Shown here one piece after another: positions 23,526 to 35,200 of a stretch of DNA of 64,000 nt. The notes beneath the pieces are model-generated. The model was not told the DNA's origin and did not search any database. It saw only the letters and a list, made by a program, of their open reading frames with translations. The stretch lies in assembly GCA_963682055.1 (NCBI GenBank), contig OY821749.1:26419631-26483630 (forward strand), read 5' to 3'. Both the position numbers and the translations under genes were made by a program. Within the stretch, counting starts at the first letter, position 1. Each line of letters begins with the position of its first letter. Source of the DNA: Primula veris (Eukaryota; Streptophyta; Magnoliopsida; Ericales; Primulaceae).

Positions 23526-24938
23526 ATGGGGCAGGTAGGAGCACATATCCTCCTCTTTTCCTACCCAGCTCAGGGCCATATTAACCCGGCGCTCCAATTC
23601 GCCAAGCGCCTAATTTTGCTCGGTGCCAAGGTGACCTACGTCACAACAGTCTATGCAGAGCGCCACCTTAGCAAATTAACCAAGGATTTTACCATCGCTG
23701 TATTTTCTGATGGGCGCGATGAAGGGTTCAAGTTTATATCAGCCGAAGACACAGAACAATACATATCCGATTTGAGAACAAATAGTTCAGAAAAGTTTAA
23801 AGAGATTATAACTACCAGCACGAACCAAGGACACCCTATCACTTGCATGGTTTACGCGTTTCTCCTCACTTGGGTGAGTGAGGTGGCACGATCTTTTGAT
23901 ATCCCATCTGCCCTACTGTGGATCCAACCAGCTACGGTTTTAGATATATACAGTTATTATTTCCACGATTACGAGGATGCCATTAGGGATGCTGCTAATG
24001 ACCCCTCAAAGTGTGTAGAGTTACCGGGATTGCCACGACTTGCTAGTCGTGACCTTCCTTCATTTTTGCTCCCAACAAGCTTGTCCATGTATAGTTCATT
24101 TATTCCATCACTCAAAGAGCTAATACAAGCGCTAGATTCGGAAACCAACCCTATGGTACTTGTAAACACCTTTGACGAATTAGAATCGGAGGCTTTAAAG
24201 GCTATAGAAAAGTACAATCTTTTAGGTATCGGACCATTGATCCCATCAGCGTTTTTGGACCAGGAGGATCAATCCGATCAATCTTTCAGGTGCGATTTGC
24301 TTCAGAAGTCTATGGACTATGTTGATTGGTTGAACGAAAGAAACAAGTCTTCAGTTATTTACATATCATTTGGTACCATGGTGGAGCTATCGAACGCGCA
24401 AATGGAGGAGATTGCGTATGGTTTGTTCGAAAGCGGGAGACCATTTCTTTGGGTCATAAGGGAATCAGGTGAAGGAAAGAAGAAATCGGATAGTTACACT
24501 ATTAGTTGCATTGAAGAGTTAAAGGAAAAGGGAAAAATAGTGCCTTGGTGTTCTCAACTTGAGGTACTATCCCACCCATCCTTGGGATGTTTTGTAACAC
24601 ATTGTGGATGGAATTCGACTCTTGAGAGTTTAGCAACAGGGGTGCCTGTTGTGGCATTTCCGCAATGGACAGACCAAGGAACAAACGCGAAGATGATCGA
24701 GGACGTGTGGAAGACCGGAGTGAGAGTGAGAGAGGGTGCGAAAACGAATGATGGTATGGAGATTGTGGATAGAAAAGAGGTAAAGAGGTGCATAGAGATG
24801 GCGATGAAAGAGGAAAATGAAGAGTTGAAAAAAAATGCAATGGAATGGAAGAATTTGGCAAGGGAAGCTGTAATAGAAGGAGGAAGTTCTGATATTAATT
24901 TGAAGGCATTTGTTGAGAAAGTTGGGGGAGCTAATTAA
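23526..24938 (+). CDS. UGT75: UGT75-like UDP-glucosyltransferase, complete
   Basis: Single-exon gene, 470 aa. It opens MGQVGAHILLFSYPAQGHIN with catalytic His18, followed by PALQFAKRLILLGAKVTYVTTVYAERHL, which matches the UGT75 clade closely. The PSPG box spans Trp341-Gln384 ([16 protein letters not shown]... [10 protein letters not shown]... PQWTDQ); the final Gln favours UDP-glucose. CMVYAFLLTWVSEVARSF and SALLWIQPATVLDIYSYYF are family hallmarks of the acceptor domain. It is the closest relative of the truncated UGT at the left edge: the PSPG region and tail are nearly the same at DNA level. Of the three it is the most canonical UGT75 member. Likely cytosolic glucosylation of a carboxyl or phenolic acceptor (known UGT75 substrates include crocetin, ABA, IAA and anthocyanins). 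The exact acceptor is unknown. Confidence 0.96.
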   Translation: MGQVGAHILLFSYPAQGHINPALQFAKRLILLGAKVTYVTTVYAERHLSKLTKDFTIAVFSDGRDEGFKFISAEDTEQYISDLRTNSSEKFKEIITTSTNQGHPITCMVYAFLLTWVSEVARSFDIPSALLWIQPATVLDIYSYYFHDYEDAIRDAANDPSKCVELPGLPRLASRDLPSFLLPTSLSMYSSFIPSLKELIQALDSETNPMVLVNTFDELESEALKAIEKYNLLGIGPLIPSAFLDQEDQSDQSFRCDLLQKSMDYVDWLNERNKSSVIYISFGTMVELSNAQMEEIAYGLFESGRPFLWVIRESGEGKKKSDSYTISCIEELKEKGKIVPWCSQLEVLSHPSLGCFVTHCGWNSTLESLATGVPVVAFPQWTDQGTNAKMIEDVWKTGVRVREGAKTNDGMEIVDRKEVKRCIEMAMKEENEELKKNAMEWKNLAREAVIEGGSSDINLKAFVEKVGGAN

Positions 24939-25881
24939 GTGCATTGGTTCTTTTTCTCTCTTCTGTTTTTTTATTCCGGAAATTAAGCGTTTTATTGATA
25001 TGCCGAAACTTTCAAAACTATGCCCGTAGGCTACAAGCAAAACTTATAACGATTAGGACTTCATCGAAGGAAGTGTGGTCTCCATCTCCAAACATCAGAT
25101 ATAAAAACATTTCTATTGCTACTAGTAACATTTGAAAATCTATTCAAACTATACGTAACCAAAAACTCCATTGTTCCTTGATTGGAAGTCATTTTGAATT
25201 TACTTGTATACCTGTTTAGTCTAACTAGAGACTATGAGTGTAAGGGTGTCATAAACCCAATGGTTGTTGGAAAAACATGTGAAAACATGGGTGTTTCCGA
25301 ATGGTCACTGGACCAACTTCGAGTCATTATTTCGTGTAACAGTGCTGAGTTGTTTATACCGTACTCAACGTGGTTGAGTAGCCCGTGTGACGAGGTTCGT
25401 AACGGTATATCACATGACCTATTCGGAGAATGGGTGTGAATACAAAGTGGCTTCAAAGTTGGTGCCTCGAAAGCTCAAATCTGAAAAACCGAAATGGTAA
25501 AAGAAAACCATTTAGTATAATCCCATATTGGAAGATTAAGAGTTAATTTTACAATATATATATCATACCAACTCATGTAGTTATTAAACTAACATGTCCG
25601 CATACACCTAAGAGTATTAGTATGTACCACACGCGCGCTCGCTCGTGTCTCGTGTCTCGGGCGTGGTATTGGGATTTGGGGAATGTCTCGGGTCTCGGGT
25701 CCAAACCCGAATAGGGAGTTTTGTATAAAATATAAAGCAGTCCCTAGAGTTTCCAGCAAGAGAAACGCTCCAGCAATGAATGAGATTAAATGCTGCGGTT
25801 TCAGAATTAATTGAGCGGATTCTGGGGGTGTAACTTCCAGAATTGATGACCAACATTTATGGCTGCGGTTTCATTAGAGCC

Positions 25882-25889
25882 TATAAAAG
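25882..25889 (+). promoter_or_regulatory. TATA-like element within the poly(A)-tailed unit
   Basis: TATAAAAG in the context GCCTATAAAAGGCAG, a strong TATA consensus. It is followed about 30 bp later by a C-rich pyrimidine stretch and A-rich leader-like sequence. Possibly the internal or inherited promoter of the transcript that ends at the A-run at 26846. Confidence 0.5.
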
Positions 25890-25950
25890 GCAGTCATCCC
25901 CCTCTCATTTCAAGACACCAGAACACACAACCTCACAACATAAGCATACA

Positions 25951-26256
25951 CTTAGAGAGAGAACCGCACCACCAACAGCTCGACCTCTGGTTCGGTGTCG
26001 GTTTCCATACGAGCCACTCTGAGATAGAAGTTGTACCTTGGGAACAAAGTCCCGAAATCAGAAACCTTTAAAGGTGGTTCAGGAAATATTGTTTAAGGGA
26101 AACTTAGAGAGAGAGAACCGCACCACCAACAGCTCGACCTGTGGTTCGGTGTCGGTTTCCATACGAGCCACTCTGAGATAGAAGTTGTACCTTGGGAACA
26201 AAGTCCCGAAATCATAAACCTTTAAAGGTGGTTCGGGAAATATTGTTTAAGAGAAA
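25951..26256. repeat. 152-bp tandem duplication
   Basis: Copy 1 25951-26102 and copy 2 26103-26256 begin CTTAGAGAGAGA and include GAACCGCACCACCAACAGCT. They differ at about four bases plus a 2-bp GA insertion in copy 2. Confidence 0.93.
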
Positions 26257-26396
26257 CTGCTCAGCAGTTGCCTCTTCTTTTACATTTCAGTTATTTATTT
26301 TTCAGTCTTTTACATTTCAGTACCATTTCATTTCTATAATTTACTTTTCTGTACTGTTTCTTTTCTGTATTTATATTTCAGTACTGTTTACTTAAA

Positions 26397-26586
26397 ACCA
26401 GTCCGGCAGTTTGTTTAAAACCAGTCCGGCAGTTTGTTTTTGTTAAAACAGTCCGGCAGTTTTGTTTTATTTAAAACCAGTCCGGCAGTTTGTTTAAAAC
26501 CAGTCCGGCAGTTTCTTTGTTAAACCAGTCCGGCAGTTTCTTTGTTAAACCAGTCCGGCAGTTTCTTTATAATAGTTCAGCAGTTT
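26397..26586. repeat. Minisatellite, 14-bp core CAGTCCGGCAGTTT
   Basis: Seven exact copies of the core (mostly as ACCAGTCCGGCAGTTT) are separated by variable 7-13-bp T/A-rich spacers, with one degenerate eighth copy (GTTCAGCAGTTT). The core on the other strand reads AAACTGCCGGACTG and includes a MYB-type AACTG word. Confidence 0.93.
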
Positions 26587-26904
26587 ATTTATTTGTTGAG
26601 TCAGGAATTGTAATTTATATTCCAATTGTGAGAAATAAAATTGTTTATTTTCTTTGCGTTTCTGTCTCTTTTATTTATTGTCCTTTCAATTATTGTATTC
26701 GAAATAGTACCAAATACCAACAATGGTGATTAGTTCTTTTGTGTAGTTTGGCTTTGCTGTATAAGCAGTATGTTGGTTGTAATTAGTTGCTATTTTTGTA
26801 CTTTGGGTTTGATCCCCATTTCTTAATAAAATGGGTTTTTATTATAAAAAAAAAAAAAAAAAACCAAAAACTCGATTTCCTTGATGATTTTACCAGGAGA
26901 AAAT

Positions 26905-27426
26905 CTAGTGTCTATATAAATTGCAGCATTCCTTTCTTTTCATAGACAATAAACGGAAGGCACCAAAACGATACTTCCCCAAAGACGCACTAACCGTTTT
27001 ACCGTTACTTCGCGATCTCACCCAACGCATCCATTGATTCCAAGATCGTTTTACCTCATTACAACCGATCTTACCAAGTAAGATGGACCAAATGCGTTTC
27101 GAGAATACGCATTGAAAAAATAAGTGATCCCTTGATTCCGCATGTCGACCGCAAAACTCACATCGATTGACTTGAACCAGACCCATTTTTTGTAGTCGGT
27201 CAAGCGTCGAAAGCTTATTCAAGTTCGCTAACCAAAGTATGAAGTTACAACTTAGAGGAACTTTACTATTCCAAACAACTTTACTCCAAGAAACCTTCAC
27301 TTTCTTTAGCCTAATAGTTTCCCAAGCCGATCCGACGGTGTAACCTTTAGAAGGATTGGGAAGCCATAGAGGGGAGATCCCGCCTTGGACACCGATCATA
27401 CTAAGGATTGGGAACCCTCTCTTCTA
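26905..27426 (-). pseudogene. LINE retrotransposon fragment (zf-RVT domain)
   Basis: The - strand frame ends at 26905 and is open to a TAG at 27424-27426. It encodes about 170 residues including KVPLSCNFILWLANLNKLST, DRLQKMGLVQVNRCEFCGRH and ESRDHLFFQCVFSKRIW. This is the zinc-binding region found at the C-terminus of plant LINE (non-LTR) reverse transcriptases, with CxxC and H...C ligands visible. The RT and endonuclease parts are missing, so it is a 5'-truncated or eroded remnant. No tail is seen on the T-side. Confidence 0.85.
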
Positions 27427-29210
27427 TTTTTTTGAGTTCACTTGTTGTGCTGTTTTTTGTTTATATGTTAGCCTAACTTGTGTATTTTTTTAGGGAAGTA
27501 AATGTAAATTAGTTTACATTTTATGACCAGTTCTATGTACCTTTGTTATATTAACTTAGTTTTCTTTCTCAATTAAATTTGGTAACAGAGTATACTTTTT
27601 AAGGTATATACGCGGAAGTAATCTGTTAAATGCCTGATTTGTTAAGCGTCTCGGCTCCATCTAATTTCCGACTATCTAGTTTTATAGAACACAGTTAACA
27701 CAAGTGACACCAATTACTGTTATTATATGATATATGACCGGAGTCAACATGGAAGGCTAGGAGGTGACGAGTTCCCACATTGAGCCAATATATTAACAAC
27801 AATTTTGGCTTATTCTTATCACGATTAAGTCTAGTAAAGTACATGAATCTATAATTTTTGGTGATTCATCCTCCGCAAAAGCAACATACAACTCTCCGTT
27901 ATTTCTTAAATACAATCGGAAGTTAATACCCATTCCGTCCCTACTCCTTAAATAAGTTTCTAAATAAGTTTCGATAGAATCGATCTATTTAAGTTGATAT
28001 AGTAGTTGTGCTATGAATCGTCCAAACTACCGTCAATAGAATAAAAAATGCACGAGTCAGTTAGACTCCTAGTTATGTTCACTTTCTTGGGCTAAAAGAA
28101 TAACTTTAGAATTTCTCATATACTAAAACAGGAAAGTAAATTACTTCTTCTTAAATTTTTAAGGACATATCAAAGTAAAAGATTAGTTAGTCAGACATAA
28201 AGTATATGAGATTGAGCTAGATGGTCCTCAACAAGAACTAACATTTCCTCGACTCCTCAATAAACTATTTTTCACGCCAGAAGGAAAATTTAAAACCTTT
28301 GAGTGAAGCGCGCACACACAACACTCACCGGATAAACAACAAAAACAAAACCTTCCGGGCCAAAATACGAAAATGAAAAAAGTAGGACACATTTATATCA
28401 TTACACAAGTATCTTCTTTAAGAACAAACAAAAATGAAATATCATTTGATATTAAGGTGGAGTATCTTTTTAGCGAGTAATAAAGTACTATATAGGATTG
28501 GGCATGATCGGTCTTAACTTCTCTTCTAACCTAAAATCACTAGTAATCAAGTAATAAATGACAAAAAAATTAATAAATTCATATTTGAAACGTAAATATC
28601 AGTCCTCAAGAGTCAGCAATCAGCAGTCAACAGTCAACAAATTATCCTCAATAAATATTGTTGTACACATACAAAAAGGGAAAATCATTGATTAGTACGT
28701 AAAAATATACTTAATTTACAAAAACTTATATTCTCAAGTTTTATTTATCATTTGCTACGTATAATATAGCATCAGTGAACATCAAAAGAGTAAAAAGAAT
28801 TACCAACCATGTAGTGTATGTAGTACCATGTAGTATATGTGCTAATCTTTACAACAGTTTTATAGTGCAAGTTTTATTCAATTAAGTACCAATATTTGGT
28901 ACATTTTCATCATTTAAAAATTAAAATAACGGACTGAATCGGATACACACACAAAATTTGTGGTGTAAAACAAAAGAAACGAAACCTTTCGGGGTCAAAA
29001 AGAAAAAAGAAACAAAAATTTGCATTTATATTTACACAAGTTCCCTCCACATCTAATCCGAAACTCAATATTCCATCCTTCCCTCGTTTTCCCCCAAACC
29101 TCCTCTCTCTCTCTCTCTCTATACATATACTTATATATATATATATATCAATTTCCAAACCCTTTTTCCACTCTCTCTCTAAAATTTATCTGATTGGGTT
29201 TTAATTTCCG
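27427..29210. other. Intergenic region and upstream region of the E2F gene
   Basis: AT-rich. A CT microsatellite (29101-29122) and TA run (about 29133-29149) lie just before the E2F start and are probably in its 5' UTR. No clean E2F-binding TTTSGCGS site was found upstream. A Stowaway-like end (CATTCCGTCCCTACTCC, about 27931) is present without a matching right end. Confidence 0.4.
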
Positions 29211-32200
29211 ATGACGACTGACAGGTCAGCACACGGCGGAGGTGCGGCGGCGAGAGTGGCGGCGGTGGCGCCTCCGCGGCACCATCTTGCATCGTTCTCT
29301 CACATGAAGCCTCCTTTTGTACCTCAGGAAGGATATCATCGGTTCTCGTCGCGCGATGGTACCGATCAGGTTGCGGCCGAGGGTATTATTGTCAAAACTC
29401 CGGTCAGTATTTTATTAACCGAGTTATTTTGTGTGTTATTGGTTTCGTTTTGGATTGGTGATTTGGTTAGAACTAATTTTTTAGTTGATTAGGCTTAGCT
29501 AGGGTTAGCGTGAGTTTTATTGAATAACGAAGCTTTGATGCTCATACATTGATTGGATTTGGCTCGGAAACTAATTTGAATGCGTCCTCTTATTTAAATT
29601 TAAGTTTAATTTACTAAATTACAAACAGATGATAATTAATCATGCAATTAGAGTACCGATCAGATTGCTGCCGACGGTATTACCGTCAAAACTCCGGTCC
29701 GTTTATTTTTTTCCGAGTGATTGAGTTTTTTGTGTGTGTTTTTGGTTTGGTAATTGATAAATGATTTGGTTAGAGCTGATTTGTTAGTTGATTAGGGTTA
29801 GCCTGATTTTTATTGAATACTTAAAATTCTGGTTAGGTTCATGTTTACCGAAGCTTTGATGCTTCTAGATTGAATTGATTTGGCTTGGGAAGTAATTTGA
29901 ACGTGTCCTGTTATTATAATTTGAGTTTAATTTACTAAAGTATGAGCAGATGATGATTAATCGTGCAATTAGTTAGAATGCGATTAACCGAACCGCTTGT
30001 TTGTTTGATTAGCTGGTGGTTTAGTTTATTGCTGGATAGATGATTGGGTTAGAACTATTTTATTAGATTTTTGTTCCTACTTAATCGTATTTTATGTTAG
30101 CCTTTGTTAGGGTTATCGCGAGTTGTATTGTTGTAACTCTGATGTCTATGCATTCAATTGAATTGACTCGGGAAGTGAATCGAGATTCGGGAGTGTCTAA
30201 TTAAATTTTGGTTTAGTTAATTAATAGATAGATGACGATTATCGATTGATTGTGTAATTAGTCAGAGTATGAATCATGAACGTGATCTATGTGTTTGGTT
30301 AGTTCTTTGGATGTGTTTTAGGGACTAAAATGTTGATCGTAAATGTAAATTTAGATTATTGATTTTTTGGTGTTTTAGTTTATTGTTGGATAGATGATTT
30401 CGTTAGAACTGATTTGTTGATTTTTAGTTGTTATTTTGTGTATTTCATGTTATGCATTGAAACTTGGAGGCTTATGCATTGAATTTACTTGACTCGTGAT
30501 GTGATCGAGAGTGTCTGGTTATTGTAATTTAGATTTTATCTAACGGAAATTTGGTTAGGTTAATTATAGATAGATGATAATGTGCTTCATTTGTTTGATT
30601 ACCAGGTTAGTTCCCTGGATGTGTTTTAGGGATTAAACCGTTGATGGTAAGTTCTAAGTTCAGCTTATTGCATTTTAGGCGTTCTAATTTAGCACAACTG
30701 GAAATTGAAATTGTGAACATAGGTTAAATTTGTGTTTGCTTAAAACTTTGATGTTTATGCCTTGGATTGGTTTGACTTGGAAGTAACTATAGAGTGTCTC
30801 ACTACTTTAATTTAAGTTTTGTCTAATATATTTTTGGTTTAGTTTATTGTAGATAGATGATGGTGAATTGTGTAATTAGTTAGAGTATGAATGATGAATG
30901 TGCTTCATTCGCTTAGTTAGTTTATTAGATGTGTCTTAGGGACTAAATTGTTGATCGTAAATCCTATATAATGCTTGTTGATTTTTTATGTTCAATAAAT
31001 TCAATTGAAAATGTTGATTTAATTCAGGTTAAAATCGTGTTTACTGAGCATTGGCCACTGACTGAAATGATCTGACTTTAGATGTTAAATGAAAGTACCC
31101 CGTTAGTTTTAGATAATTTTGTTTTTATCTGAAAATTGGTTTGGTAAATTATTGGATGGTTGATGATTAATCTCGTGCATCATTCGAATATGAATGTTTG
31201 GTTTGGTTAGTTGTAACTTGTAAACGTGATAAGAATTGAGCCGTGGTATAAGTGATGTAAAACTCTTACGGAGTAATTCGTTTTTAATTCAGCGTATTGC
31301 GTGTTAGTCTTGTTAAGGATAGCATGATTTTCGGTTAACACTCATGAGTTAAGGTTAAAGATTATGTTTATCGAAACTTCAGGTTCAGTGAACTTCTAAC
31401 TAAAATGATTGAGCTCATTGAGAAATTTTAAAATCATCAGTTGGTTTCAGACTCACATTTAGTTGTTTGTTTAACTTGAAGGTGATTTATTATTAATTGT
31501 TGGCTAGATGATGATTAGTTGTACAATTAGTTGGAAGATGAATTTTTTAGTATGTTTGGTTGGTTAGATGTGTTTGAGTACTAAGTGGTTGGTCCTAATT
31601 GCTAATTTAACTCATTACATGTCAATCCATGCTAGGGTTAGCGCGCGAGTGTTATCCAAGTACTCATCTATGTTAATTTCGTATTCATAGATTCTTCAGT
31701 GACTGACTCGTTGCATTGATTTGACTCGGGAAGTGAATTGAAATATATGGTTTGTTTCAATTTTAAGTTGAAGATGGCTTAGTTTATTATGGGTTAGATT
31801 AGATGTTCATTAGTCATCCAAATCGTTGGAGCATGGATGACTACATGATCCACATTTAAATAGCTTTGCTTTGGTGTATGGTATTAATTGGAACCTCACG
31901 CGGACAAAATTGTTGATATTAGTTGCCAATCATGCTATTGCTTGTGCGGCTTTGTTAATCTGTTAGGTTTGGCATAAGTTCTTGTTGAAATCGTAAAATT
32001 AAACTTGGGTAAGTTGAGAGCTGTATGGACTATTGGAGATTATGCTCTTACCACTGCCATATCCAGCTTCTTAATTGACTTTAGGGTTTTCATTTAAGGG
32101 ATGAATTGTGGTTATTTAGGTTCTTAAGTTTTAGGCTTGTTGTGTCGCTTATATTAGTCTAACCAACCAGTTCAGGTGATAAATTAAATTTTTATTGACT

Positions 32201-35200
32201 GTGTTAACTGTTAACAGCAATATTATATCAAATCTGCTTATAATAGTGTAACCATGAGTTTAGCTGATAATTTAAATTTCGATTTGATGTGTTTACACTT
32301 TGCAGCAATATCGTATCTAATTCGCTTCTCTCGTTCTTTTAATGTTATTTGTAGCAAAACATTCTCTGTTTGAATGAATCAAAATGACTTTGAATTCTTC
32401 CAATATTGCTCTCGAGGTTGAACTGTAGTATACCAGATGATAGGAAAAATCTTATTAGAAATTTAAAGCCAATCATGCTTATTGCTTTTACAGAGCTTCT
32501 GTCTCAAATTTAAAAGATTCCTATAAGATTTCTTATAAGCAATTGGATCTCGGTGGTCTGCTATGCAATTCTTATTTTACCTCAGAACCCTGATTATATT
32601 TCGATTGACAAGTCCAGAAAATATTTGTTGATTCTAAATATTTAGAAAACCTATGTTATTATGATGCTTATGAAGGCTCCTATGGTTTAAACTTTAAAGT
32701 GCCAGGTTGATACTATATGAGACATTTCGTCTTTGGTTTCACTGCTATTGATTGATTGATTGTGTCGTTGGAAGAAGCAGTTGAAACTAACTTCAAAAGA
32801 TTACCAAAATAAGCAGATGTGAGCGTGCTTTAAAGATGTTAACACTGTCACAGTGTTATGTTGGCCGATATTAGCGTAAATGTTTATCAGATTGTACACA
32901 CATCTGCTGTTTGGGTCATCTTTCTTTGAGATCCCTTAAGAAATTTGCTTGGTAATGATGTTTTAAATTAATTTATATTTTTCAGCTAGTGAAGCGGAAG
33001 GGTAGAACAGACCATGATGAAGTTGAATGCAATAATAGAGTAAGCACTCCTGGGTATAGTGATATAGCTAGCAGTCCAATGAGGACACCTGAATCTGGGA
33101 AAGGAGTTAGAGGTCGACCAAAAAATACAAAGAACAATAGAGCTGGGCCTCAAACTCCGATGTCCAATGCTGGTGAGAGTTGGATTCTTCTGTCCAAATT
33201 TGTATGCTACTAATTCATATGTATTACTTATAGTTCTTTTTGAAAAGGGTAATATGCTAACGACCCTCATGCACTGTGGGTGTTTTGCATAACCCCATAC
33301 TTCTGGTTTTTGCAATAACTTCGTGCTCAGTGCAGTGGCAGAGCCAAGATAGAAGAGTCGTGGGGGCTGGAATTCAAAAAATAAATTTGTTTTGTGGGGG
33401 GGTTGTGCTTTAAAACACCATTTTCATAATGCAAAATTTTGCACCGTGGTAGGGTTTTTCAAACATATGACGGGGCAGTATCCCCTCCTAGCTCCTCCCC
33501 TGGCTCAGTGGTCTGGTTTGGACATTTTTTTTAATATATTATATGATTGTCAATATCTATTCAGTGTAAGAAACCGAATGTAGTTTGAACTTTGATCACA
33601 GCTTTCCCCTTTAATAGTTTTTTTTTTAAATCTTAAAACTGGTTTAGAAGCCGCTATTATACAGTGTTTTAAAAATCGGCCTAGGCGCTAGGCGGGGAAA
33701 AATCGGTCTAGGCGGGAAAAAGGCGGCCAATTAGGTGCTAGGTAGACCCTTTCCGCCTAGCGCCTTTTTGAAACCTTGCTATTATATATGCATAGATTTT
33801 GACAAAAACCTTGTATGAAAACAGGAAACATTTTTATTTTGAAGATGCAAGTATATGGGGGTTATCTACGAAACGCTTAGCAGATTGAGATTATTTGCAT
33901 TTGACCCTTTTGAAAATGCATTAGATAATTGCTGGTTACCTCTCTTCATCCCTTTCTATTCAATTTATAATTTCCGAACAAAAAATTGTATAAAATACTG
34001 ATAACTATAATAGAATGAATGAAGATATATTATATTGTAAACTGTTGACACAGCAACCGAAATCTTGAGGCCAGTCTTTCACAAAAATCAAGCTTCATCC
34101 GTCGCACCATAAGACACAAATTATATGTGACACTTTGATTTGGACTCTGCAGGTTCTCCCTCGCCTCTTACTCCTGCTGGTAGCTGCCGCTATGACAACT
34201 CCCTTGGTAAATTTGGATTACCCATCTTAAAGTCTTACTATTTCCATATCATGTCCTACCATTGTAAGAAAAGTTTAATTAGCTACATGGGTTAATTGGT
34301 AAACTGTGCCTTTATTTTCAGGCCTTCTGACAAAAAAGTTTATCCATCTGCTTAAGCATGCAGAAGATGGTATTATAGATTTGAACAATGCTGCTGAAAC
34401 CTTGGAGGTAAAACTTCCACCATTTTTTATGTAATAATGCATTGATTACCCATCTATGTTTTTCTGATTTACTACTCCTTGTGAACAGGTACAAAAGAGG
34501 AGAATCTACGATATCACAAATGTCCTTGAAGGAATTGGTCTAATTGAGAAGAACATAAAAAATAGAATTTATTGGAAGTAAGCTTTCTGGACAATTAGAA
34601 GTTTGTAAAATAGTTTTTTTTTAATCAGGACTAGCATTTTGTGGAATTCGTTGCCTTTAGAACTTATATCAGGCTTGAAATGATTGATTTAGAGGCTTTG
34701 CTGCTTTGAGACCAGGGGAGGCTGTTAACGATACTACCGGTTTACAGGTATGCAAATATTTAAGTTTATCTATGGTGATGCAATATACTTAACTAAGTTT
34801 GCTTTATTGTCAGACAAATATTCGTTTGGGAATTTCCGTCTTCCTTACCTTCATGGCCCATCACCCATGAACAAACTTCCTTGTGTGTCTTTTAAAACAT
34901 CCATATATTTTTGAATGTTATAAAGTTAACGGACAGTTGGCTTTTCTACTCTGAATTGTGACAAAACACACCGCCTTATTTTATTTTTTCTATTATTCCA
35001 ATTTCTTCAGAAAAATTTCAGGAGCATGTTTATTATATTGTATTTTGTGGTTCTTGCGTCACCAGAGCACTATATCAAAATATTATAATTTGGATCATAA
35101 GCAAGTAGATATAATTTATTTCTGTAATACAATAAATTTATCTGTCTCTGCAGGCTGAAGTTGAAAAGCTCTCAATGGAGGAACACATACTAGATGATCG

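Larger units (their letters stand above)
25157..26873 (+). mobile_element. Poly(A)-tailed retroposon-like unit with internal repeats
   Basis: Ends in AATAAAATGGG followed by an A-run (26846-26863). The following AACCAAAAACTC (26862-26873) recurs at 25157-25168, and similarity continues loosely beyond (CCTTGAT). This would be the target duplication of a LINE-machinery insertion. Inside are a CCTATAAAAGG TATA-like site (25880-25890), a 152-bp tandem duplication (25951-26256) and a 14-bp minisatellite (26397-26586). A long protein-coding frame is lacking. It may be a non-autonomous LINE derivative or a retrocopied transcript; the presence of a TATA box inside the unit argues against a simple retrocopy starting at 25169, so the left boundary is uncertain. 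Confidence 0.5.

Noticed and set aside
24502..25040. Long - strand ORFs over the third UGT
   Set aside because: Antisense shadows of the UGT coding sequence; similar ones occur over the other two UGTs.
26397..26586. CRISPR-like array of CAGTCCGGCAGTTT repeats
   Set aside because: Repeat of 14 bp with 7-13-bp low-complexity spacers in plant DNA; a minisatellite.
27931..27960. Possible Stowaway MITE start (CATTCCGTCCCTACTCC)
   Set aside because: No inverted right end or TA pair was found within the next few hundred bases.
28300..28320. GAAGCGCGCACAC as a possible E2F self-regulatory site
   Set aside because: Does not fit the TTTSGCGS consensus well and lies about 900 bp upstream of the E2F ATG.
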